Program-made: the position numbers and the translations under genes
Shown: in pieces, positions 55,601 to 64,000 of the stretch
Position numbering within the stretch: the first letter of the stretch is position 1
Layout: the number at the start of each line of letters is the position of its first letter
The notes under the pieces: generated by a model
What the model saw: only the letters and a program-made list of their open reading frames with translations
Databases searched by the model: none
Told to the model about the DNA's origin: nothing
Source: Nymphaea colorata
Taxonomy: Eukaryota; Streptophyta; Magnoliopsida; Nymphaeales; Nymphaeaceae
DNA: 64,000 bases
Assembly (NCBI RefSeq): GCF_008831285.2
Contig: NC_045146.1
Span: 3,064,001 to 3,128,000 of the forward strand
Direction: 5' to 3'

Positions 55601-57307
55601 TTAATGCGCAGGTTGAACAATAGAATCAATAAGTTTACATCTTTTTAAGCAATGTAAGGTTCTGTTTATTTTATATTGCAAATTAATATGCCTCGTATAT
55701 GAATGGAATAAACCAAGTAGCAGTAAACATGATATCCCACCTCATAGGCTTTCAGCGAATGATCAGCAGCCTCTTTTCTCTCATTTCCAGACTTGAACTC
55801 AGCCAAATATCGGTAGTAGTCACCCTTCCTATCAAAATGGTAATAGAATGGTTGAAATTACCGTCACCAGGACATGCTGTGTTAATAGAAATAAAGGCAA
55901 AGAGATACAAATATGACAGAAGAAGTCACTCACATCTTGTAGTAAAAAACAGTAGCTTCACCAGCTGGTGATGAAGGTATGAGATGTTCATCAATGACAG
56001 TCATCACATCATTACAGATACTTGAAAGCTCTGATTCCACCTTGTGACGGTACTCTCGTATCCTTTTCACATGTGCTTCATTCCCTTTAGACTCTTCCTT
56101 CTGCTCAATTGAAGAAAGTATCCGCCATGAGGCTCGGCGAGCTCCAATCACATTTTTGTACCCCACAGAGAGCAAATTTCTCTCCTCCACTGTCAACTCT
56201 ACGTCCAACATGGCTACCTTTTTCATTGCATCAACCATTTCTGTAATTGAAATGAACTGCAGCTATGATTTTTTCCCTTACATTGAAACAATAAACATAA
56301 ACCAAAGAATAGTAGCTTAACTTAATCAAGAAATTTGTCGAAGAATTTCAAGATTTCACCATTTGGGAAGAAAAATAACTATATGTGTATTATAATTTAT
56401 ACATATATATATACACGCGCGCGCATCGGCCTCTCACCCCTTCTGTAACGAAGATTTTTTCTATTTGTTTCCCTCTAATTCGGAATTCGTATTTCCATTC
56501 ACTTACATAAGCTGACCCATTCCACAGAGGCTTAAGCGAAACTTATGGAAGTTGTAAGTAGTAACCATCAGCTTGAATTTGGTCTCTGGAAAAGGAAAAG
56601 AAGAAAGACACTGAAGGCTAAAGCCTAAAACAAGTGTGACAGATTAGTTACCATCAATCTCTCCTAAGAAATAAAGATAGGTTCTTGACTTCTTGGGCGT
56701 GAACAAATCTCCTCTTTCACATTAACGTCATTTAACTTTCTGACATTGAAGAAAGGAGACTGCAATTTGACTCCTTTCGCTTTTTCTTAATTAACTACGC
56801 ATTATTGAGCCGCACATTTTTGCTTACTTAATCCACCATTTCCAGCAAAAATGAGAAAAGTAAGACGAAAATTGAACAGGATAAACCTAAGAACAGGTCT
56901 CAGAGAGAGAGAGAGAGAGAGAGAGAATGTGTGCGTGTGAGAGAGTTCCCCGGCACAATTTGGATCAACAAAATCCTGAAAAACGCCAAAAACCCAGAAG
57001 CCCCAAAGCATGAGAATGGGCAATGGAGAAATGGCCCCTCTAACAAAGGCGAAGGCGACCAAAGACGAACGAGATCTACACAAAATCCATATACGAGAAC
57101 ACAGCAGAAGACCTGAATGAGAAACCTTAGAAATAGAATTCTCCCTTACGGGCGATCAGAAGTAGGAAAGGAACGAAGGAGAGGAAACAGAGAATGGGGA
57201 AAGAAGAAGTGACGGCGGAGTGAGCGATTACCATCGTATCGCTCCGCCTGCTCTGCGAGCTTAGCGACATACACGAAGCTCTCTCGATCCTTTGACAACG
57301 ACGCCAT
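49614..57307 (-). CDS. GRF9-like: 14-3-3 protein, epsilon group, mu (GRF9)-like
   Basis: Coding exons: 57232-57307, 55934-56240, 55741-55828, 51732-51841, 51471-51619, 49707-49759, and a last exon that begins with the stop TGA (49614-49616). They join in frame to 261 codons. Landmarks: [41 protein letters not shown] with [48 protein letters not shown] (the phosphopeptide groove) and [15 protein letters not shown]. The basic pocket residues of the family are present. 14-3-3 dimers bind phosphoserine/threonine motifs in client enzymes, pumps and transcription factors. The [17 protein letters not shown] segment and PEDGG tail favour the mu type. If the last donor is unused, translation reads on to TGA at 49650-49652, giving 279 residues. 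Introns 3 and 5 carry MITEs. Confidence 0.95.
50094..50234. repeat. 71-bp tandem duplication in 14-3-3 intron 5
   Basis: CAATGTTGTAAA starts at 50094 and 50165; both copies contain CATAACTTGA, CCATATC and GGTTGAAA. The first word equals the end of the GTATCG MITE family. Confidence 0.85.
50578..51310. mobile_element. GTATCG-rich MITE, 733-bp copy (14-3-3 intron 5)
   Basis: It begins CAATGTTATAAAAGGCG; the reverse complement of its right end begins CAATGTTATCCGTATCG, so 9 bp of perfect terminal inverted repeat. CACATGGT flanks both sides (50570-50577 and 51311-51318), an 8-bp target duplication, pointing to a hAT-type (possibly Mutator-type) transposase. The subterminal zones are dense arrays of GTATCG, CGATAC and CGTATCGTACGATACG words in both orientations. 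The middle is AT-rich and non-coding. Confidence 0.9.
51620..51731 (-). other. 14-3-3 intron 4
   Basis: 112 nt, GTATGC...GTGCAG; splits the Arg codon of SPER-A. Confidence 0.9.
52560..52994. mobile_element. MITE of the CCACAAATATCA family, intron copy 2
   Basis: The left end CCACAAATATCACAATATT pairs with the reverse complement of the right end, CCACAAATATCATTTTTGG. The interior is AT-rich with long T and A runs and no ORF. The reverse complement is similar to 16905-17203. It lies in 14-3-3 intron 3. Target duplication not clear. Confidence 0.75.
53049..53344. mobile_element. GTATCG-rich MITE, 296-bp copy (14-3-3 intron 3)
   Basis: It begins CAATGTTGTAAAAAGCG; the reverse complement of the right end begins CAGTGTTGTACGATACG. 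Flanking octamers AAAACATG and AAAATACG agree at 6 of 8. Same word usage as 50578-51310 (GTATCG, CGATAC, ATCGTA), with more decay. Confidence 0.82.
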
Positions 57308-57436
57308 TGCTCCCCTCCCTTCTTCCGCTTCGTCCACCCTTTTCCTTCCTCGTCGATCTGAAAGAACAGAAGAGAGAAAGAAGAGAGAGACGCTTTTCGC
57401 TTTCGTGCTCCCTTTCTATGATTTAGAAAGAAAGGA

Positions 57437-57444
57437 CTTTTATA
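57437..57444 (-). promoter_or_regulatory. TATA box of the 14-3-3 gene
   Basis: TATAAAAG on the minus strand (preceded by C), 130 bp upstream of the ATG. The predicted transcription start near 57405-57412 would give a roughly 100-nt leader rich in CTCTCTTC. Confidence 0.75.
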
Positions 57445-58333
57445 GCAGAATTTGAAAAAAAATGACTTCTTTACCCTTACATTCAGACACGTCCATACAC
57501 CGCGGGGCCTACCAATCCCAACTAAATGACCAAACTACCCTTACCGGAGGACAAAAGCGCTCGCGTCCGACCTGGCTCCAGCCACCCACGGAGGGCCAGA
57601 TATTTTCGTGTACGGGTCGGGTCGGTTCGGGTTGATGAATCCGAAACTTCATCTCTGGTCCTGATAGTAACCAGACTTTTACCGTTTACGTGCTCAAGTT
57701 CCCTCCTTCTTACTCAAGAATAAGCTGAGGCTTGCTAAGAGATCGATCCAAATAAGATATGCTCATAGGTCTCGTTTATTTTTCAAAAATGCAAAAGTAT
57801 ATCGGATCCAGTGAGATCCAGATTTTAAGTCAACGACAAAGATCTTGCTGAGTATCGCTGTTGGATTTTTATGGCTTAACAAAACTTCATGCCCCGGATT
57901 CCACCTGACATAAACATTTTACTATGAGAATAAATTAATATTTTATTGGATATGGGTCGGGTTTGGTTTATATTAACTACAGATGGTAGCCGATGCAGAG
58001 GAGCTGAGCTGAGACTCCTTATTGTGTACAATTAAAACCGCAGTTTAGCTAGGATCCAACAAACCTAGCTACGAGTTCGTTGGTCCAAAATCAAATCCCA
58101 GTTTAGATGTTAGGATCCAAAAGATCCGACCGTGATGGCTCCAAACGCAAACCTAATTTAGGTATGCTAGTAAGATCCAGACAATTTGAACTGGATTTGT
58201 TATGAACTCTCACTCAGTTATACCAAATTGGATTCCTACACATATATGTTTTAATCCATAGTTGATTCAATGTCTTCAACTTTACACCTCTTACATACCC
58301 TCTTTTTTTTTTTCTAGCTTTCTGGGAACCAGG

Positions 58334-58433
58334 GATTGACCATGTACCAATCATTGGTCCAACCAGCTATACCAAACACCTGAGATTGACCTTCTACCAG
58401 TCAGTGGTCCGAAAAGCTATACTACACTCACTT
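58334..58433. repeat. 50-bp tandem duplication
   Basis: GATTGACC...CTACCA.TCA.TGGTCC...AGCTATAC occurs at 58334 and 58384, diverged. Confidence 0.8.
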
Positions 58434-59318
58434 TGATACATGGCAAAGCCTGGAGAGCATGAGCGGAACCAGAAAATTTTGGTTAAGAGATATCCGGTAC
58501 AAAATTTTAAGTTGCATTAGTATGTAAATGAAAAGAAAATGCTCACAAATATCAATATGAAAACAGTGTGGGCATATCCAAATTTTTTGGAGATGATTGA
58601 TCAGGACCGTATGATCGATGTCTATCTCGGACTTTCTCCTCCACTATTCAAACACGGTATTGATCTCTGGGTCGGACCCATGTCGGGTCCTGATCAGCAA
58701 GCTGGTTCGATACATTTAATTGGAATCTTTAAAGGCTCTGAACTCCTTTAGCTGAACTTTAAATTGGAAAAGCGTGAAATGGATCTAATACATTTAATTG
58801 GATCCAACCTAGATCCACCACATTAAAATGGAAGCGTCAAGGGTATTTTGGACTCTGCGGCAGTCGCCAGACAATGGTGAACGGAAAGGCACAGCGGTTC
58901 GCCGTTCGCACGTCAGAGCCTTGTTTTTTGAAGAACTGAAGCGTTCGAGGGATGCGTTTGGTGAGCGACAGAGTTTATGAACTATATCTATATTAGTTGT
59001 ATGTTCAACTAGTTCTAATTGAAAAATCTTCAAGAAAATGCTTCTAGCAACAGAAAAAATATATATATATTTTTTAAGGGGGCACTACGTTTAAATTTTA
59101 ACCTTGAAGGTGCATTTATATATAAATAAGTAAAAGTTGATAATAAATTGTTTCTTGTTATTTTCCAATTCGTTGAGATTATTAATATGTCAATTATGCA
59201 GATGAAAAGCTTTTCTTAAGAATTACCATCAATTTTGTTAAAATACTCACCCATTTATATGACAATTAAAAGCCCCATTTCTACCTTACTCTGATTCCCT
59301 TTTTGTTGGTGTTAGCCG

Positions 59319-59342
59319 TCTCTCTCTCTCTCTCTCTCTCTT

Positions 59343-59397
<55 letters not shown>
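59319..59397. repeat. (TC)n(TA)n microsatellite
   Basis: (TC)11 at 59319-59340, a short spacer, then about 24 TA units. Confidence 0.95.
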
Positions 59398-59400
<3 letters not shown>

Positions 59401-59736
59401 GGGCAGCTACTGTCTTAAATTTTCAACTTGAAGAGGCACTTGTATATAAATAAGTAAAAGTTGATATAGTGCCACCATGTAAATAAGACCGTTTTTGTAG
59501 GCTGGTCCGGGCATTGGCCCACAGTCGTGCCTCCGCCACTAGATCCACCATATGTTTCAATATATATTATCGGATCCGACTTTAGATCTATTGGATCCAA
59601 ATTAAGATTCAAGTTCAAGTTTAATGGAACCGAAGCCCCAAGCATCTGATTGCAGGTCCAATGGCGAAAATGAAGAAACAAATTAAAAACGCACTTCATC
59701 ACATTTACCAGTACTAATTCCAAATTAAAACGAAAC

Positions 59737-59771
<35 letters not shown>
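59737..59771. repeat. (CT)n(CA)n microsatellite
   Basis: About ten CT units followed by about eight CA units, 100 bp past the HIPP stop codon on its strand; probably in the 3' UTR. Confidence 0.9.
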
Positions 59772-59772
<1 letters not shown>

Positions 59773-59873
59773 TGTCCGCGCACATTACATGCATTATGTG
59801 CATGGACATGTTTACATGCGTATAATAGAAAATAGACTGAAGATGATCACTTTCGGATAGATCATGTGAATTA

Positions 59874-61817
59874 TTACATGATAGAGCATGCATGGGGATT
59901 CTCATCACTAAAGAGAGAAGGACGGGGAGGACCATGATAGTAGCCATGCATGTGGCCGTCATACCCATGCTTATAGTAGTTGTATGATGATGATGTACGG
60001 GATGTAGCATGCGGAGGCTGATACTGATGATGGTGGTAGTGATGGATGTATGCATGGTCCGTATTGTATGGGGATGGCCATAGCTCAGCCCTCCTCCCGG
60101 TCTTCCTTACTGTTTTAAGCACTTTCTTCGGGTCTGCATGGCCTGTTACTGTCACCTTCTGCATTCTCATGTCTATATCAATGCTATCAACTCCTATGAA
60201 CAGGTAAAAAAGAAAAATAACTTAATTCCATAAACAAGCCAAAAAAGGAGAATCTAAAATTGACTACCTTGGTCAAAACATATCGAGGAGTAGTACATCA
60301 TCTTAAATCTTATTCTTGGTGAAATGTGATGATAGATTATGTCTGGTCAATAGATCCGCCAGCATTGGCTTCCCTATACTGGTTTTGGCAATGATAATAG
60401 TTTGTTACTGTGTCATGAATTTGTTCATAAGATTGAGAGGCAGATGCATGAAATAGTGTGTTAGATCAATGGAAATCGACCCGCATTGGCTTTCCTATAG
60501 GAACGTTTGGCAATAATAATAATAATTTGTTTTCAAAATTTTGGGCAGATTCATGTAACACTGCATTATCGTATTTTACTTATTTGACACAATTCTTGTG
60601 GTAGATGTCAAAAAAGTTTGGCCTTCTGATAAAAATATTATGTTTATACAACATCACAAAAAATCTCTGTTAAAGACAAAAACTTCTTTGTTGGCCAATT
60701 GTTTGTTTTATATTGAATCCTTGTAATTGACTGTAAAAGAATTTAAATTAAGAAAAAATTCTAAAAATGGATTTATAAAAGAATTACTAGTTTCAACCTC
60801 TCGTGAACTGTAGATCTATATCCATTCTGGTGCTTTACTAAACCATTGTTAATCTACAATTTTCTTTCACCTAAAGTGGATTTTTTACTAGAGTACATCA
60901 TTTCGATATTTCTTTTTAAACTTAATTTTTTCCCCTTTTCCCACAAAATGGTCTTTCTGTTGTACCACTTAGATGTTCTTGTTATGTTATCAAAAAATGG
61001 TCCTTATTTCATTCCATTTTTTGCAAAATGGTGCTTTGTTAGCCAGAACTACCCTAGTGCTAACAGTTCTGAACACGAACAGGTTGATGGCTTTTAGGGA
61101 CTGGTTACAAGGAATAAAAGAAAAGGAAAGGTGGATTTTGCAATGATCAACAAGGCAGCACTCTTCCTTTGATCTAGACGATAAAACAGAGATTGTTTCC
61201 AAAAAAAAAAAACCATATTTTTTTCTTAGAACAATTAAGTTTTCTAAAAACTGAATATCTTCATAGGATTTTTGTGAAATTGATTACGATTTACCTTGAA
61301 GTCTTTGAAGAGCCTTCCTGATCTTAATCTCACATCCAGCACAATCCATGTGAACTCTCATCTCCACTGTCTGGAAAATCATAAGCCATACATATAACAA
61401 AATGAAACTAACAAACTTAATTAATCCCCTGCATGGTAACCTATACAAAAGCATAACCACCATGCTGAAATACCATTCATCAAATCTTACAACGTTTGTT
61501 TTCATACAAGAAATTATATATGAGTTATACAATTTCATTTTTGATATATGCATGCATTATTAGCTAGTTTTTTTCTGTTTGGATTGCAATATTTTAAAAA
61601 AAAACTATTCATAGGGTCTAGTGATTCAAAGGCTGGTTTCTATTAAACAAATTAGACAGATCTCACCTATAAGATTACATATCAAAGAAATGAAAACAAA
61701 AAAAGAAAAGGAAATTAAAGAGAAATTCAACTACATCGTAGAGATTATACTTATACATGAGAAAAACGAATTATGAAAGGAAAAGGAGTATGAAACTATG
61801 AAGAAACTCACAGTCAT
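59874..61817 (-). CDS. HIPP: Heavy-metal-associated isoprenylated plant protein (HIPP)
   Basis: Three coding exons: 61812-61817 (Met-Thr only), 61295-61370 and 59874-60193; 402 nt, 133 residues plus TAA. Residues about 3-65 form an HMA domain with the metal-binding loop MDCAGCE (Cys-X2-Cys) and the MRMQKVTVTGHADPKKVLKT second half. A KTGRRAELWP segment follows, then a His/Tyr/Gly-rich linker (HHYHHHQY, YKHGYDGHMHGYYHG). The end is SDENPHACSIM, whose last four residues CSIM are a CaaX farnesylation signal. HIPPs are membrane-anchored metallochaperone-like proteins linked to heavy-metal and stress responses. The start is the ATG just before intron 1; the open frame upstream has no ATG. Introns are GT-AG. 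Confidence 0.95.
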
Positions 61818-61930
61818 GGCGTCCAAAACAATGAAAACCGCAAACTCTAAATGCTTGTTGGTTGGAAGTCCTTTTTCTCTGTAAATCAATGAAGAAGGGC
61901 GAATGACTTGAAGGTTTGCAGCATTAGACA

Positions 61931-61937
61931 CTTTATA
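61931..61937 (-). promoter_or_regulatory. TATA box of the HIPP gene
   Basis: TATAAAG on the minus strand in CTCTATAAAGTG, about 114 bp upstream of the ATG. Confidence 0.7.
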
Positions 61938-63556
61938 GAGGGAGCTAGTGGAGACCTTTGAAGATGTGCTCTCGTTTTTCTATTAGGCGTACTGCACCGA
62001 CTTTTTCGCCTTCTAGGTGCTGCACGGGGAAACTAAGAAGTAAGCATCTCTTGTTCTTTTTTTTTTTTAATTTAATTTACATTAATTAACCTCTCAAGTA
62101 TCTCATGTGCTTTCTTTTTCATTTAGATTTTCCTCTAAGACGTATTATATATATGTATACCATTGGTCCTCATATGAATTAACATGTCAAATTTCATCAG
62201 GATTCAGTGTTGAATCCGTAGCGAGAAAAATCCAATCTCTGTGATAATTGAATATGAGATTTGAAGTCGGATTTATTTACTTCAAATTTGAAGGGATGGC
62301 AGGCACATTAAAACCATTCATTATGTGAAAATACGATGAATCGCATCTAGAGAACTTATAACAGGAATTTTAAAGGAGTATGAATTTGAAAAAACAACCA
62401 GTTCTTTCTCTTTGTTGTGGGGATAATACTGGGTACGCTTTTGAAAGACAAAATTGTCAAGTGAAAGATATAAGTTGCATATTCTTTCTGTGAGGTTAGT
62501 TTTCCATATTTCTTCTTATATATGTTCAACAGATCTGATAAATATTCAAAGTTACAGGGTTGGGATCGGGTTCATACTTCAAGTTCTGAACCCGAAAAGA
62601 GCTTTTTTGATTTTACAGATTTTTGGGTCCGGTTTGATAAATATTTGGCTATACACAAATCTGGTCCTGAATTTGTACCGTTTTTATTTTTTTAAGACTT
62701 CCATGTTGTTAAAATTGGGATTGGAGATGAGTATTCAAAGCGGTCCAACAGCCAGCCGCCATGTGTAAGTTGTAGTAGCCAGCATGATGAGGCAGGAGCG
62801 TGAAGGAAACATGGGGTGAAAGAGAAGAAGACGTTGCATGACAGCTACAAGGTTACATGTGAATTTGGCGAAGGTGGTGGATCTTGTCTACCTGCTCCCA
62901 AGAAGCAAGCAACACGCACGAGGAAAGCTTCATTTTCAACCATATTTTTTGATATATATTCAAACATGACAAGTCACCGGGACACTACACGACGCGCATC
63001 GATGCATGCAGATGCGCACCAACATGCATGGTTGGCCCAGCCTCGGACATAGCGGAAAACCATTCAGGCTCTTGCTCAAGACTCGGTTAAATTGACTCCA
63101 AGTCATCGTTTTGCTCATGGCTTCATTACATGAATCATCTTGAACATGGTTATTTAGTATCACTCTGTAGGATAAGATTGCTTAAGTAACAAAAGTAGCC
63201 CTTGGACCTGTATCATTATCTCATTCATCCCAATGACATCTTTCCATTCCCTTTAGAACTAACCAAGAAGCATTCCGCATACATAGATGCCACAAGAATG
63301 AGGAAAATCAAGGAGAAAAGAGGAAGCATAACAATTTAAAAGTTGAAAATACTAGCATTTCAATGTTCTTCCACTTATTATGAATAATCATAGGAACCAT
63401 AAGAAATTCGAGAAGCACCTATATTGGCCAAAGGGTTTACAGCAAAAAACCCTCTTAAGAAACCTCTCAATAATCTAATTCTCAGTTCCTGTGGGACTCT
63501 CACTGCATAAATTAGAAGATACAAACTCCATTGGAGCAAAATGGCCCCTAATCACT
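61938..63556. other. Intergenic, no gene recognised
   Basis: Promoter side of HIPP at the left, 3' UTR of the PEP carboxylase at the right. No other coding sequence supported; ORFs here lack domain similarity. Confidence 0.55.
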
Positions 63557-63853
63557 TCAGCCAGTGTTCTGCATGCCAGCAGCTATTCCCTTCATGGTCA
63601 AAATGAGAGTATCCTCCAGGCCTGGGGCGTACTCGCTCGTTGGGTTCAGCTTAACCAGTTCCGCAGCTGAACTGTTTGCTTCTGTGATCTCCCTTGATAT
63701 ATGTGGCCTGACGTTCACAAGGAAATTGGGATCACGGATCCGCTTAAGTGTGTAAGCTTGACATACGTTGAGGGTTGTGATGTGTGCGTCTCGCAATTTC
63801 AGCCTCTGTTTCAGATAAGGATCTCCTTCAAGAAGGTCTTTGTGGCCGGCAAC
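63557..63853 (-). CDS. PPC: Phosphoenolpyruvate carboxylase, last exon (gene runs off the window)
   Basis: After an acceptor (CTTATGCAG on the minus strand) the exon encodes 98 residues: [38 protein letters not shown], then ...[21 protein letters not shown] and a stop. QNTG is the invariant C-terminus of plant-type PEP carboxylase, needed for activity, and the segment before it holds residues of the allosteric malate/aspartate site. The enzyme makes oxaloacetate from PEP and bicarbonate in the cytosol. The upstream part, including the catalytic residues and the regulatory N-terminal Ser, lies beyond position 64000, so isoform (C3 or C4/CAM) cannot be judged. Confidence 0.97.
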   Translation of the reverse strand, partial: VAGHKDLLEGDPYLKQRLKLRDAHITTLNVCQAYTLKRIRDPNFLVNVRPHISREITEANSSAAELVKLNPTSEYAPGLEDTLILTMKGIAAGMQNTG

Positions 63854-64000
63854 CTGCATAAGAGTTCAGAGCAAGCTTTCACATCAGCAGAACAATAAAA
63901 AGTTTATGGTTTCTGACTTGCGAGTATCCCTGCAAGAATGCTTGCAAATACAACTGACATACAGTTTGAGGTCAGTAAAGCAAGTACCCGCCTCCCCCCT
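63854..64000 (-). other. Intron of the PEP carboxylase gene (partial)
   Basis: Sequence upstream of the last exon on the minus strand, with no coding similarity; its donor is beyond the window edge. Confidence 0.7.

Larger units (their letters stand above)
57450..59873. other. Intergenic; repeats, no gene recognised
   Basis: GGATCC/AAGATCC-rich AT sequence (57770-58240), a 50-bp tandem duplication (58334-58433), and two related segments sharing TATATAAATAAGTAAAAGTT (near 59118 and 59441) that look like fragments of one repeat family. Microsatellites at 59319-59397 and 59737-59771. The 3' UTR of the HIPP gene must lie at the right end. Confidence 0.5.

Noticed and set aside
61812-61931. N-terminal extension of the HIPP protein (about 40 codons upstream of Met-Thr)
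   Set aside because: The open frame has no ATG and overlaps the TATA box region; relatives start directly before the HMA domain.
1-64000. A biosynthetic or defence gene cluster
   Set aside because: The protein genes (E2, 14-3-3, HIPP, PEPC) share no pathway, are widely spaced and have separate promoters; no NLR, kinase or P450 genes are seen.

Overview
This is nuclear DNA from a flowering plant. The evidence is GT-AG spliced genes of plant-specific families (a Ubc13-type E2 with the plant N-terminus, a mu/GRF9-like epsilon-group 14-3-3, a C-terminal CaaX metal-binding HIPP, a plant PEP carboxylase), plant-type Ty1/copia elements primed by initiator Met-tRNA, L1-type LINEs and a BED-finger hAT transposase. 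Order or species cannot be fixed from the sequence. Multi-kilobase introns packed with small transposons suggest a repeat-rich genome of moderate to large size.

Layout. 1-1293: no gene seen. 1299-7388: complete but dead Ty1/copia element on the minus strand with a perfect 5-bp target duplication, itself carrying a 615-bp hAT-like non-autonomous element. 7394-14549: gene-poor; holds a long inverted duplication (10150-10835) and two MITE-like elements. 14550-24972: UBC13-type E2 gene, minus strand, 8 exons, 153 codons. 25222-25707: hAT-like MITE. About 27000-32640: degenerate L1 LINE, plus strand, followed by a CT-rich tract. 34640-42640: gene-like fragment and a BED-type hAT transposase pseudogene, split by a second Ty1/copia element (37025-42005) with TSD ATAAG. 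About 44040-47830: second decayed LINE. 48332-48404: intact tRNA-Glu(CTC). 49614-57307: 14-3-3 gene, minus strand, whose introns hold two small inverted-repeat transposon families. 59874-61817: HIPP gene, minus strand. 63557-63853: terminal exon of a PEP carboxylase that continues beyond the right edge.

The four protein genes are unrelated housekeeping or signalling genes, all on the minus strand, each with its own promoter; there is no operon-like or clustered pathway. Most of the DNA is transposon sequence of at least five types, and the nesting gives a readable order of insertion: hAT first, then Copia-2 into it; Copia-1 first, then a MITE into it.

I found no convincing new enzymatic system. 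The most interesting items are the long inverted duplication at 10.15-10.84 kb (a possible hairpin siRNA or proto-miRNA locus), a MITE family built from GTATCG/CGATAC words in the 14-3-3 introns, a GC-AG intron in the E2 gene, and an unexplained exon-like frame with an internal peptide repeat at 34640-34798. All database matches, splice junctions and family names are from reading alone; no search was run.
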